DNA from: Candidatus Omnitrophota bacterium
GTDB lineage: Bacteria > Omnitrophota > Gorgyraeia > Gygaellales > Profunditerraquicolaceae
Length of the DNA: 47,858 nucleotides
Assembly (NCBI GenBank): GCA_028717245.1
Contig: JAQUOD010000010.1
Span: 1-47,858, forward strand
Direction of reading: 5' to 3'
The position numbers were made by a program, and so were the translations under genes. Of the stretch, positions 25,253 through 32,692 are shown piece by piece. Numbering within the stretch: the stretch's first letter is position 1; each line of letters starts with the position of its first letter. Below the pieces are notes generated by a model, which did no database searches, was not told the DNA's origin, and was given only the letters and a program-made list of their open reading frames with translations.

Positions 25253-26185
25253 ATGCTTTGGCTCATAGGTTTATTATTTCTGGCATTATCCTTCGTCATT
25301 ATCGCCCTCGTTTTAAAGATTTCCTCCCAGGTTAGCGAACGCCTGAACCAGATGAACCAGTCGTTGATAGAGGCCAATAAGATTATCGGCCAGAACTTAG
25401 GTTCAGCCACAACCGTCTTCGGCAATGTAAAAGAGCAGTTGGGCAAACTGGAAAAGACTAACCAGCAGATCGTGGAGATAAGCAAGGATATCTCCAGCCT
25501 CCAGGAGTTACTGCGCGCCCCTAAATTCCGCGGCTCAATGGGAGAGGCGCTTCTGGAAAATTTATTAGCCCAGGTCCTGCCGAAGGGGCATTACCAGATG
25601 CAGTACCGTTTTAAGTCAGGCGATGCCGTAGATGCGGTGATCCGCTTAGGCGAACGCCTGGTCCCGGTGGACGCCAAATTCAGCTTAGAGAATTTCCAGA
25701 AGATGCTGGATACCCAGGATGAGCAGGAGAAGAACGCCTATCGCAGGAAATTTATCCAGGACGTAAAAAACAGGGTCGAGGAAATCAGCGCCAAGTATAT
25801 CCTGCCGCAGGAGAATACCTATGATTTTGCGCTGATGTATATCCCGGCGGAGAATGTATATTATGAAGTGATTATCAAGGAAGATATTTTTTCTTACAGT
25901 ATGTCCAAGAAGGTCATCCCCGTATCGCCCAATACCTTTTACGCTTACCTGCAGGTAATCTGCCTGGGGCTTAAAGGCTTAAAGATAGAGGAGAACGCCA
26001 AAAATATACTGAAGAATTTAAGTATGCTCTCCATCGAAATCAATAAATTCAAGGAAGATTTTGATATCCTGGGTAAGCATATTTCCGGGGCCAGCGCTAA
26101 ATACGAAGATACCCAGAAGAAGCTGGATAGGTTTTCCGACCGGCTTAGCAATATCCAGGACAATAAACGGATAGAGGGCAAGTAA
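25253..26185 (+). CDS. rmuC: RmuC-family DNA recombination protein
   Basis: RmuC proteins limit inversion at short repeats and are predicted nucleases of the PD-(D/E)XK type. The 310-residue protein has an N-terminal transmembrane helix (about residues 2-22), a coiled-coil region (25-80) and the conserved core beginning RGSMGEALLENLLAQVLP, then VDAVIRLGERLVPVDAKFSLENFQ and FALMYIPAENVYYEVI. C-terminal coiled coil follows. ATG 25253 has no ribosome-binding site and lies at the predicted transcription start. A genome rich in inverted repeats is a fitting home for this gene, but that link is only suggestive. Confidence 0.9.
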   Translation: MLWLIGLLFLALSFVIIALVLKISSQVSERLNQMNQSLIEANKIIGQNLGSATTVFGNVKEQLGKLEKTNQQIVEISKDISSLQELLRAPKFRGSMGEALLENLLAQVLPKGHYQMQYRFKSGDAVDAVIRLGERLVPVDAKFSLENFQKMLDTQDEQEKNAYRRKFIQDVKNRVEEISAKYILPQENTYDFALMYIPAENVYYEVIIKEDIFSYSMSKKVIPVSPNTFYAYLQVICLGLKGLKIEENAKNILKNLSMLSIEINKFKEDFDILGKHISGASAKYEDTQKKLDRFSDRLSNIQDNKRIEGK

Positions 26186-26196
26186 TTAAAAAATCT

Positions 26197-26222
26197 AAGG
26201 CTTTAAAGCCGCAGCCTTTTCC
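26197..26222 (+). terminator. Possible intrinsic terminator after rmuC
   Basis: AAGGCT (26197-26202) pairs with AGCCTT (26213-26218), followed by TTCC. An alternative 12-base palindrome GGCTTTAAAGCC (26199-26210) overlaps it. The stem is short and the T-run weak. Confidence 0.3.
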
Positions 26223-26243
26223 TACCGGCATACAAAAAAAGAA

Positions 26244-26465
26244 GTGATTATCAATATCCGCGTTATACCCAAGGCAGGCAGGACGTTAGTCAAACAGGAA
26301 AATAATTATTTCAAAGTTTACCTTACTCAATCCCCCCATGAAGGCCTGGCTAATAAACAGTTAATTGAGGTGTTGGCAGAACATTTCCATCTGAAAAAAT
26401 ACCAGGTTAAGATTATCAAGGGTGAGAAATCCAGGGACAAGGCAATAGAAATCAATATCCCTTAA
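26244..26465 (+). CDS. DUF167 / YggU-family protein
   Basis: A 73-residue member of the DUF167 family, small alpha/beta proteins of unknown function found widely in bacteria. The family pattern is clear: V.PKAGR in IRVIPKAGRTLV, VYLTQSPHEGLANKQLIEVLAEHF and the final VKIIKGEKSRDKAIEI. The start is GTG 26244. It ends two bases before the pgeF start, so the two are likely co-translated. Confidence 0.85.
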   Translation: MIINIRVIPKAGRTLVKQENNYFKVYLTQSPHEGLANKQLIEVLAEHFHLKKYQVKIIKGEKSRDKAIEINIP

Positions 26466-26467
26466 AG

Positions 26468-27214
26468 ATGCCGGAAGAAAATAAGAAATATCGTATATTT
26501 GAAAAATTCCCCGATGCAGGGTTGGTATATTCTTTCAGCAGCCGCGCTAGCGGAAATATGTCTTTATGCTACGGCGATACCAAAGATTCTTTAGAAAACC
26601 GTAAGCTTTTTTTAAAGGCATTAGGCATTGATTATCAGCGCCTCGTATGTGCTAAACAGGTTCACGGTAAAACAGTCCGATATATGGGAGAGGATGATAA
26701 AGGCAGGGGCGCCTTATCTGGTGATACCGCTATCCCTGATACGGATGCTTTGGTAACCGATAAGAAAAATTTACCGTTGGCGATATTGACTGCAGATTGT
26801 TTGCCTGTATTTTTATACGATCCTAAAACGCCTGCTATCGGATTAGCACATGCGGGTTGGCGTAGTACCTCCTTTAATATCTCTGGGGAAACCGTGAAAT
26901 TAATGCGGGAAAGATTCCATACCGATGCCGGAAATTTTTTAGTAGGTTTTGGCCCGGTCATAAGAAGCTGCTGTTATGAAGTGAAAGAAGAATTGAGCGG
27001 TTTTTCTCCTTGCGAATTTATCAAGAGGGGACAGCGTTATTATCTGGATTTAGCGGTAATAAACAGAAAACAACTCTTAGGTTCAGGCGTTAAAGAGGAG
27101 AATATCTTTGACTGCGGCATTTGCACTGTCTGTCATAACAAGGATTTTTTTTCTTATCGCCTGGAACAAGGTTCTTCCGGCAGGATGATGTCGGTAATGA
27201 TGCTGAAGGATTAA
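26468..27214 (+). CDS. pgeF: PgeF/YfiH multicopper-polyphenol-oxidase-fold protein (peptidoglycan editing factor)
   Basis: Member of the Cu-oxidase_4 (DUF152) family. Homologues act on purine nucleosides or prevent misincorporation of serine into peptidoglycan. The metal-site residues are present: VHGKTV, the ADCLPVFLYDP cysteine with AGWRST after AIGLAH, and a late CGICTVC pair with DFFSYR. The 248-residue length is typical. ATG 26468 is chosen for its position directly after the DUF167 gene. The true substrate is not visible from sequence. Confidence 0.88.
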   Translation: MPEENKKYRIFEKFPDAGLVYSFSSRASGNMSLCYGDTKDSLENRKLFLKALGIDYQRLVCAKQVHGKTVRYMGEDDKGRGALSGDTAIPDTDALVTDKKNLPLAILTADCLPVFLYDPKTPAIGLAHAGWRSTSFNISGETVKLMRERFHTDAGNFLVGFGPVIRSCCYEVKEELSGFSPCEFIKRGQRYYLDLAVINRKQLLGSGVKEENIFDCGICTVCHNKDFFSYRLEQGSSGRMMSVMMLKD

Positions 27215-27216
27215 AA

Positions 27217-27459
27217 ATGCATAAGTACCATCTGGAGTTCATCTTAAATATCTTCCCGGCTATACCTATGGAAACCCTAAGGAATTCTTTAGTAGAATTC
27301 GGCGAAAATTTAGAGATTTCGCAAGCCCTACAGGATAACGATATAAAAGGGGAGGACTTTAAGGTATGTATATATACCGATGACCCGACTATCATCTTTG
27401 ATACCTGCGCGCAGTTCGGTAAGATGAAGTCCATAAAAATCGAGGAAAAACACAGTTAG
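27217..27459 (+). CDS. Hypothetical protein, 80 residues
   Basis: Not recognised. It encodes a small acidic protein with no signal peptide or membrane helix. The N-terminal half looks helical (FPAIPMETLRNSLVEFGENL), the second half beta-like (DFKVCIYTDDPTIIFDTCAQFG). It starts two bases after pgeF (TAAAAATGC) and ends in the first base of a phased palindrome. Codon use and tight packing support a real gene. The ferredoxin-like alternation could hint at an ACT-like or degradative adaptor fold, but there is no motif to rely on. Confidence 0.65.
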   Translation: MHKYHLEFILNIFPAIPMETLRNSLVEFGENLEISQALQDNDIKGEDFKVCIYTDDPTIIFDTCAQFGKMKSIKIEEKHS

Positions 27460-27523
27460 TGTCAAAGTGTCAGTGTATCAAAGTGTCAGAGAAAAAACTT
27501 TGATACTCTGATACCTTGACACA
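27459..27523. repeat. Phased palindrome of GTRTCANN octamers, copy 1
   Basis: The left arm has GTGTCAAA (27459), GTGTCAGT (27467), GTATCAAA (27475) and GTGTCAGA (27483). The right arm has TTTGATAC (27499), TCTGATAC (27507) and CTTGACAC (27515). The A-rich loop GAAAAAAC lies between. The first G is also the last base of the preceding stop codon. A proper AAAAGGAG site for the next gene follows 10 bases after the end. Confidence 0.8.
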
Positions 27524-27549
27524 AACGTATCTAAAAGGAGATGATAAAA

Positions 27550-28023
27550 ATGGCCAGGGCATTAGTTATTTACTATTCACGTAGCGGTAACACCAAAAAG
27601 ATGGCAGAATCCGTCGCAGAAGGCATTGAGAAAGAAGGATTAGAAACAGTTATCAAGGAGATAAAAGATGTAAAGGCGGATGAATTACTGCAGTATGAAG
27701 CCATAGCCATAGGTTCGCCTACCTATTATGGGACAATGGCTTATGAAATTAAAAGGCTTTTGGATGAATCGGTCAAATTTCACGGAAAACTTGACGGCAG
27801 AGTCGGGGCGGCATTTTCTTCTTCTGCTAATATCGGCGGCGGCAATGAAACCACTGTTTTAGATATCTTGAAGGCCATGCTTATTCATGGTATGATTATT
27901 CAAGGTGACCCGCAGGGAGACCACTACGGCGCAGTAGCCATTGACGCACCGGATACGCGCTCCACCAAGCAATGCCTGAGATTAGGCGTAAGAGTAGCAA
28001 AATTAGTGAAGAGATTAAAATGA
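27550..28023 (+). CDS. Flavodoxin / WrbA-like flavoprotein
   Basis: A 157-residue flavodoxin-fold protein, probably FMN-binding and acting in electron transfer or quinone reduction. The phosphate loop YYSRSGNTKKMAESVAEG is at residues 7-24. AIAIGSPTYYGTMAYEIKRLLDE is the second flavin loop, and SSSANIGGGNETT the third. Of two ATGs, 27541 touches the AAAAGGAG site, whereas 27550 is spaced correctly, so the latter is used. Its stop overlaps cutA (ATGA). Confidence 0.86.
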   Translation: MARALVIYYSRSGNTKKMAESVAEGIEKEGLETVIKEIKDVKADELLQYEAIAIGSPTYYGTMAYEIKRLLDESVKFHGKLDGRVGAAFSSSANIGGGNETTVLDILKAMLIHGMIIQGDPQGDHYGAVAIDAPDTRSTKQCLRLGVRVAKLVKRLK

Positions 28024-28331
28024 ATACAATAATTTTTGTCACCGCTAGCCATAAGAAAGAGGCGGAAAAAATCGCTTCAGCGCTAATTAAGGCAAAGTTG
28101 GCTGCCTGCGTCAATATCATCCAGGGTGTGCATTCTTTGTTCCGGTGGCGGGGGAAAATAGATCGGGCCAGAGAAATACTTTTAATAATTAAGACCAGGA
28201 AAACGCTCCTGTCTTGGGTGATAAAAAAGGTGAAGTCCCTGCACAGCTATAGCGTGCCGGAAGTTATTGCCTTACCCATTATCGCCGGAAATAAAGAATA
28301 CCTGAAGTGGCTAAATGATTCTACCAGATAA
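28020..28331 (+). CDS. cutA: CutA1 divalent-ion tolerance protein
   Basis: Small trimeric CutA1 family protein of 103 residues. It shows the family start IIFVTASHKKEAEKIASALIKAKLAACVNI, then SLFRWRGKID.A.E.LLIIKTRK and the HSYSVPEVIALPI block. In E. coli the gene is associated with copper tolerance, though the molecular role is unsettled. ATG 28020 overlaps the preceding stop; the longer open frame from 27972 is not supported by family length. As in E. coli, it lies next to a thiol-redox transporter gene. Confidence 0.93.
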   Translation: MNTIIFVTASHKKEAEKIASALIKAKLAACVNIIQGVHSLFRWRGKIDRAREILLIIKTRKTLLSWVIKKVKSLHSYSVPEVIALPIIAGNKEYLKWLNDSTR

Positions 28332-28989
28332 TTCCTTAACTTATATAGGCGCTTTTTTAGGCGGCTTGGGTTTAAGTTTTTCGCCCTGCGTTTACCCTTT
28401 GGTGCCGGTGACCCTGGGTTTTATCGGAGTTGAGGCGGGCTCTTCGCGCCTGCGGGGGTTCATCTTTAGCCTGGTCTATGTATCGGGCATTGCGGTCACC
28501 TATTCTATATTAGGGCTCGTTGCCTCCCTTAGCGCAGGATTATTCGGCAGGATTTCTACCCATCCTGTTTCGTTCCTGATTATAGGCAATGCCTGTATTA
28601 TCTCCGGCTTATCTTTTTTTGACGTCATCCATATCAATTTCTCCGGGATTCGCCTGCAGCATAAAATAAAAATGACAGGCGGTATCCTTTCTGTTTTTCT
28701 TCTTGGCCTTACTTCTGGGTTGGTGATTAGCCCCTGCACAGCGCCTGCCTTAGGCACAATATTGCTTTATGTGGCCACCAGGCAAAATATATTTTATGGC
28801 GCCAGCCTTTTATTCGTCTTTGCTTACGGCATGGGTTTTCTCTTGATCCTAACCGGGACCTTCAGCTCTATTTTTATGAACCTCTCCAAATCCCATGCCT
28901 GGCTTAAGGTGGTGAAGAAACTCTCTGGCTTTATCATGCTGGGAATCGGAGAATATTTCCTGATTATGGCCGGGAGGCTGATGTGGTAA
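28315..28989 (+). CDS. ccdA: CcdA-like cytochrome c biogenesis / thiol-disulphide transporter
   Basis: Six-helix membrane protein that passes reducing equivalents from cytosolic thioredoxin to periplasmic partners. Two conserved redox cysteines lie in matching motifs, LSFSPCVYPLVPVTLGF (helix 1) and LVISPCTAPALGTILLY (helix 4). The 224-residue length fits the CcdA branch rather than full DsbD. Its start overlaps cutA by 17 bp, and its end overlaps tlpA, whose thioredoxin-like product is the likely recipient. Confidence 0.9.
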   Translation: MILPDNSLTYIGAFLGGLGLSFSPCVYPLVPVTLGFIGVEAGSSRLRGFIFSLVYVSGIAVTYSILGLVASLSAGLFGRISTHPVSFLIIGNACIISGLSFFDVIHINFSGIRLQHKIKMTGGILSVFLLGLTSGLVISPCTAPALGTILLYVATRQNIFYGASLLFVFAYGMGFLLILTGTFSSIFMNLSKSHAWLKVVKKLSGFIMLGIGEYFLIMAGRLMW

Positions 28990-29477
28990 AAAAACCGCTT
29001 TTGTTTATCTTCTGCCTGATATTAATGCAGAATTTTTCTTATGCCGCAGCAGTCCCCCCTAAACCTAAGACTAGTGAATTGGCGCCTGCGCCTGACTTTA
29101 TGCTTTTGGATTTAGAGGGTAAAGAGATTTCTCTTGCCGCCTTAAAGGGTAAACCCATAATATTGTTTTTCTGGACGACCTGGTGCCCTTACTGCCGGGG
29201 CGAGCTCAAAGAACTAAACGATAAACAGGCAGAGATATCCCGGAATGATACGCAGGTATTGGCGATAAATATAGAGGAGCCCGCCGAGAAGGTAGGGAGG
29301 TTCATGAATAACCGGCTGGTATTTTATAAGGTTCTTTTAGATAAAGAGGCCTCCGTTGCCAATAGTTATAGCGTAATAGGAGTGCCTACTTATGTCTACA
29401 TTAATAAAGCAGGCTACATTGCCTCTTCCAGCAATTATTTCTCGCATAGTAAGTATGAGGATATCGCCTTAAAATGA
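28983..29477 (+). CDS. TlpA-like periplasmic thioredoxin
   Basis: A 164-residue secreted thiol-redox protein. A signal peptide covers about residues 1-22 (KKPLLFIFCLILMQNFSYA), then the AhpC/TSA-Redoxin fold follows with the active site FFWTTWCPYCRGE (Cys-Pro-Tyr-Cys) and the cis-Pro loop GVPTYVYINK. The start is GTG 28983, overlapping ccdA by 7 bp. Together the two make an extracytoplasmic reducing module, possibly for cytochrome maturation or disulphide repair. The C-terminus overlaps pncB by 4 bp. Confidence 0.9.
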   Translation: MVKKPLLFIFCLILMQNFSYAAAVPPKPKTSELAPAPDFMLLDLEGKEISLAALKGKPIILFFWTTWCPYCRGELKELNDKQAEISRNDTQVLAINIEEPAEKVGRFMNNRLVFYKVLLDKEASVANSYSVIGVPTYVYINKAGYIASSSNYFSHSKYEDIALK

Positions 29478-30838
29478 CACCGCAATACCCCAACCCATTA
29501 TTATTAGATTTATACGAATTGACTATGGCCCAGAGTTATTTTATTTACCGAAGGGCCACCCTGGCTACCTTTGATTTGTTTGTCAGAGAGCTCCCTAAGA
29601 ACCGCGCGTATCTGGTTGCCTGCGGCCTGGAAGATGTTTTGAATTATATAAGAAATTTAAGGTTCAGCAAAGAGGACCTGGAATATTTAAAGGGCCGTAA
29701 GATTTTTTCGAAGGATTTTCTGCGTTATTTAAGCCGTTTTAGATTTAAGGGCGATATCTGGGCAATGCCCGAAGGGAGTATATTTTTTGCCAATGAGCCG
29801 GTTATACGCGTTACGGCTTCGATCATCGAAGCCCAGATTATCGAGAGTTTCCTGCTCAATACCATAAACTTACAGACGATGATTGCCAGTAAGGCCTCGC
29901 GCGTGGTCTTAGCGGCTAAGGGCAGGGGTGTTTATGATTTTTCTTTAAGAAGGACGCATGGTTCTGACGCCGGGATCAAGGTAGGACGCGCTTCTTTTAT
30001 CGCCGGCTTCAGCGGGACCTCTTGCGTATTGGCAGGAAAATTATACCGGATACCCCTTATAGGCACTATGGCGCATTCCTACGTGATGTCTTTTAAACAT
30101 GAGCTGGATAGTTTTCTCGCTTATGCTAATACCTTCCCTGGGAAGACGACCCTGATTGTGGATACTTATAATACAAAGAAGGGTATTGAGAATGCCGTCA
30201 GGATAGGCCTCTACCTTAAAGCAATAGGGCATAAAATGCAGGGTATCCGGCTGGATAGCGGAGATATCGTAAGTCTATCTAAATTAGCCAGGAAGATGTT
30301 AAATCAGGCGGCTTTAAGTTATGTAAAGATTTTTGCCAGCGGCAATCTGGATGAGTTCAGGATAAAAAACCTGTTGGATGAGGGTGTTTTGGCGGATAGT
30401 TTCGGCGTAGGGACGAATATGGGTGTTAGCATTGACGCGCCCTGCCTGGATGTAGTTTATAAAATAAGCGAGGTTACCGGCGAAAATGGTAAATTCTTAC
30501 CTACGATGAAATTAAGCCGAGGGAAAATTACTTATCCGTCGAGAAAACAGGTTTTTCGGGTCCTGGGCGCAAGAGGCGACTTTATAAAAGACATCCTGGG
30601 TTTAGATAAGGAAAAAATAAGAGGCAGGCCATTACTGATAAAGGTGGTGGAGAAGGGTAGGATAATTTATAAGATGCCCTCTTTAGAGAAGGTAAGGGCA
30701 TTTGTCAGGGATAGCCTTTCTAAGATTACGCGGGACTTGAAGGATATTTATTTTAAGGTAGAATACCCGGTTTTGATCAGCCCGCAGTTAAAAAAAATAA
30801 GGCATAGCTTGTCTTCTCAGCTGAGAAGGAGGCAATAG
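29474..30838 (+). CDS. pncB: Nicotinate phosphoribosyltransferase
   Basis: Makes nicotinate mononucleotide from nicotinate and PRPP in the NAD salvage pathway. The 454-residue protein starts with LLLDLYELTMAQSYF, typical of the family, and has the active-site region DFSLRRTHGSDAGIKVGRASFIAGFSGTS followed by IGTMAHSYVMSF, LIVDTYNTKKGI and the phosphate-binding IRLDSGDIVSLSKLAR with the loop FGVGTNMGV. ATG 29474 overlaps the tlpA stop. No other NAD gene lies nearby. Confidence 0.93.
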   Translation: MTPQYPNPLLLDLYELTMAQSYFIYRRATLATFDLFVRELPKNRAYLVACGLEDVLNYIRNLRFSKEDLEYLKGRKIFSKDFLRYLSRFRFKGDIWAMPEGSIFFANEPVIRVTASIIEAQIIESFLLNTINLQTMIASKASRVVLAAKGRGVYDFSLRRTHGSDAGIKVGRASFIAGFSGTSCVLAGKLYRIPLIGTMAHSYVMSFKHELDSFLAYANTFPGKTTLIVDTYNTKKGIENAVRIGLYLKAIGHKMQGIRLDSGDIVSLSKLARKMLNQAALSYVKIFASGNLDEFRIKNLLDEGVLADSFGVGTNMGVSIDAPCLDVVYKISEVTGENGKFLPTMKLSRGKITYPSRKQVFRVLGARGDFIKDILGLDKEKIRGRPLLIKVVEKGRIIYKMPSLEKVRAFVRDSLSKITRDLKDIYFKVEYPVLISPQLKKIRHSLSSQLRRRQ

Positions 30839-31465
30839 GTGGAGCTAAAAATAGAAAATCTGCTTAAGAATTGGCAGAAAAGGAATATCGCCGGCCTTTA
30901 TTGCGGGAATAAAGAAGAGGCAACCGAAAAAATCCTGGAAATTATACCTTTAGCCAGCAGCGTCGGTATTTCCGGTTCAGTAACCCTTGACGCATTAGGC
31001 ATAGTCAAGCGCCTAGAAGGCCGCGGTAATCCGGTATTCAGCCAGTATAAAAACAACATTTCAAAAGAAGAGAGTTTGAATTTAAGGAGGCAGGGCGCGG
31101 CTGCTGATTATTACCTGGCCAGCGCTAATGCCATTTCGCAAAAAGGCGAGCTGGTTTTTTTTAGCGGTTTTGGTAATCGTACGGCAGGTATCTCCTATGC
31201 CAAGAATGTAATTATCGTTGCCGGCGTGAATAAAATCGCGCCGGATATTCAGGAGGCAATAAAACGGGCGAGGTGCTACGCCACGCCCCTGAATTGCAAG
31301 CGGCTTAACTGGAATACGCCTTGTTTTAAAGACGGTATCTGCCGCCAGGAGATCTGTTTATTCCCCGAATATAAAAGGATGTGCTGTCAGGTTTTAATTA
31401 TTGAAGCAGAAGTCACTCCGGACAGGCTGAAGGTAATATTAGTTAATGAAAATTTAGGATTTTAA
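30839..31465 (+). CDS. LUD-domain protein (YkgG/DUF162 family)
   Basis: A 208-residue single-domain LUD protein, related to LutC of lactate utilisation. The N-terminal GNKEEATEKILEII and the GISGSVTLDALGIVKRLEGRGNPVF stretch match the family, as does AGVNKIAPDIQEAIKRA. The C-terminus is cysteine-rich (NCKRLNWNTPCFKDGICRQEICLFP, then CC), which in this subgroup may bind a cluster or metal. No LutA or LutB gene is present, so a lactate role is not implied. GTG 30839 directly follows the pncB stop. Confidence 0.85.
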   Translation: MELKIENLLKNWQKRNIAGLYCGNKEEATEKILEIIPLASSVGISGSVTLDALGIVKRLEGRGNPVFSQYKNNISKEESLNLRRQGAAADYYLASANAISQKGELVFFSGFGNRTAGISYAKNVIIVAGVNKIAPDIQEAIKRARCYATPLNCKRLNWNTPCFKDGICRQEICLFPEYKRMCCQVLIIEAEVTPDRLKVILVNENLGF

Positions 31466-31470
31466 ATGAA

Positions 31471-31862
31471 TCTGCCGCTTTTCTCGCTTACGAGGTAGCG
31501 GGTCCTGCCGCGTGAGCGCCTCTCGCCAAATTTGGCTCGAGGCATCTCCCGCGTCACCCGCAAACACAATATTCTTAGCAGCCAGATGAAAATTCGCCAG
31601 ATTTATTTGTGAGTAAGTAGTTAGAATAAATTTTAGTGTTTTGCTGGAGCGTGCATTAGAAAATCTTTGGCAGGAGTGCACAAGGGATTACGTCGAGCGA
31701 AAGCCGAGTAACCTTACTCTTACCCGGGTAAGGCTCGAGCGACAGCGAGACGTAAACCGCAGTGCACGGCAAAGATTTTCAGCACGCGGAAGCGAAACAC
31801 TAAAATAATAACCCAAGATAGGACCCGCTGCCTCGTAAGAGGGGAAAATCGAGCGGTGCTGT
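31471..31862. repeat. 390-nt foldback element / structured RNA candidate
   Basis: This gap without an ORF folds back on itself through successive arms in order. 31487-31506 pairs with 31820-31839 (20 pairs, one G-U); TTTTAGTGTTTTGCT (31631-31645) with 31791-31805; GCGTGC (31649) with GCACGC (31782); AAAATCTTTG (31660) with CAAAGATTTT (31770); GTGCAC (31676) with GTGCAC (31762); TTACGTC (31688) with GACGTAA (31749); CCTTAC/GTAAGG at the tip. A side hairpin, GCCTC-TC-GCCAAA/TTTGGC-TC-GAGGC, lies at about 31518-31542. No transposase, rRNA, RNase P, tmRNA or 6S motif was recognised. It could be a MITE or a large ncRNA. Confidence 0.6.
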
Positions 31863-31901
31863 GGGAAAGTAAGACAAGACAGCCGCTAATAGGAGAGTAA
31901 G

Positions 31902-32198
31902 ATGTTTGTGTTTGGTAACTTCTTGATCGCCATAGCGAAAATTTTGGATGTAGTGCTAATAATACTCTATTGGCTGATACTGGTGCGCGCGTTAATCAGC
32001 TGGGTAAGCCCGGACCCCTTTAATCCCCTGGTGCAATTTTTATATAAGACTACTGAACCCATACTCTATCCCATCAGGAAAATCCTGCCTGCAGGATTCG
32101 GGATAGATATTTCTCCGATAATTGCATTTTTGGCGATATTGTTTTTCAGGTCATTTTTGGTCAGGACATTAATGGATTTAGCCATAAGATTGAGGTAA
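31902..32198 (+). CDS. YggT-family membrane protein
   Basis: A 98-residue membrane protein of the YGGT family, often found near cell-division or pyrroline reductase genes. Two hydrophobic helices flank the hallmark loop: LIILYWLILVRALISWVSPDPFNPLVQFLYKTTEPILYPIRKILP, then DISPIIAFLAILFFRSFLV. Function is unproven; homologues have been linked to osmotic stress and envelope assembly. ATG 31902 follows AGGAGAG, just downstream of the foldback element. Confidence 0.9.
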   Translation: MFVFGNFLIAIAKILDVVLIILYWLILVRALISWVSPDPFNPLVQFLYKTTEPILYPIRKILPAGFGIDISPIIAFLAILFFRSFLVRTLMDLAIRLR

Positions 32199-32216
32199 TC
32201 CCGCAAAGGGAGGCGT

Positions 32217-32681
32217 ATGCTATCCGTAAAGATAACCAAACTTTTAAAAAACAGGGCGTTTATCAGCGTGGCTACGGCTGATTTTAACGGCCAGCCGAAT
32301 GCCGCGCCTAAATTTTTCTTAAAATTAGAAAATAATTTTATTTATCTGGCTGATTATACCATCGGCAAGACCTGGGAGAATTTAAAGGTTAACCCTTGTG
32401 TCTCGCTGTCATTTATGGAGCCGGATACGCTGATAGGCTATCAGATAAATGGGGCGGTTGAGATAATAGATAAGGGCCCTGAATATGATAAAATGATGAG
32501 TGAGTTCAGGGAAAGAGAAGTAGATCTTTCGGCAAAGCGTATTATCGAAGGCCTCTATAGGGGCCGGGGGCATGAGACTTTTGAATTAACGTTTCCTGAG
32601 CGTGTCGTTATCTTTAAAATTAAATTAAAAGATATAGCGGAAATCGGGCCGCGCGGGGACTTAAGGAGAGAGAAAGTATAA
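32217..32681 (+). CDS. Pyridoxamine 5'-phosphate oxidase-fold flavoprotein
   Basis: A 154-residue split-barrel FMN-binding family protein. Visible features are the start ITKLLKNRAFISVATADFNGQPNAAPKFFLKLENNFIYLAD, then KTWENLKVNPCVSLSF and GYQINGAVEII, all typical of this superfamily. It lacks the extra C-terminal residues of true PdxH, so vitamin B6 synthesis is unlikely. A role in cofactor or haem handling is possible, but the substrate is not evident. ATG 32217 follows AAAGGGAGG. Confidence 0.82.
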   Translation: MLSVKITKLLKNRAFISVATADFNGQPNAAPKFFLKLENNFIYLADYTIGKTWENLKVNPCVSLSFMEPDTLIGYQINGAVEIIDKGPEYDKMMSEFREREVDLSAKRIIEGLYRGRGHETFELTFPERVVIFKIKLKDIAEIGPRGDLRREKV

Positions 32682-32692
32682 GGGAGCTGTAT

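Noticed and set aside
27459-27523. Possible CRISPR-like array of short repeats
   Set aside because: Units are only 8 bp, contiguous and inverted about a loop; there are no spacers and no cas genes.
31454-31681. 75-codon minus-strand ORF in the foldback element
   Set aside because: The region is dominated by inverted-repeat structure; the peptide shows no family or composition typical of a real protein.
31471-31862. tmRNA, RNase P RNA or 6S RNA
   Set aside because: I could not find tRNA-like ends with a tag frame, the RNase P conserved blocks, or a 6S-sized single hairpin.
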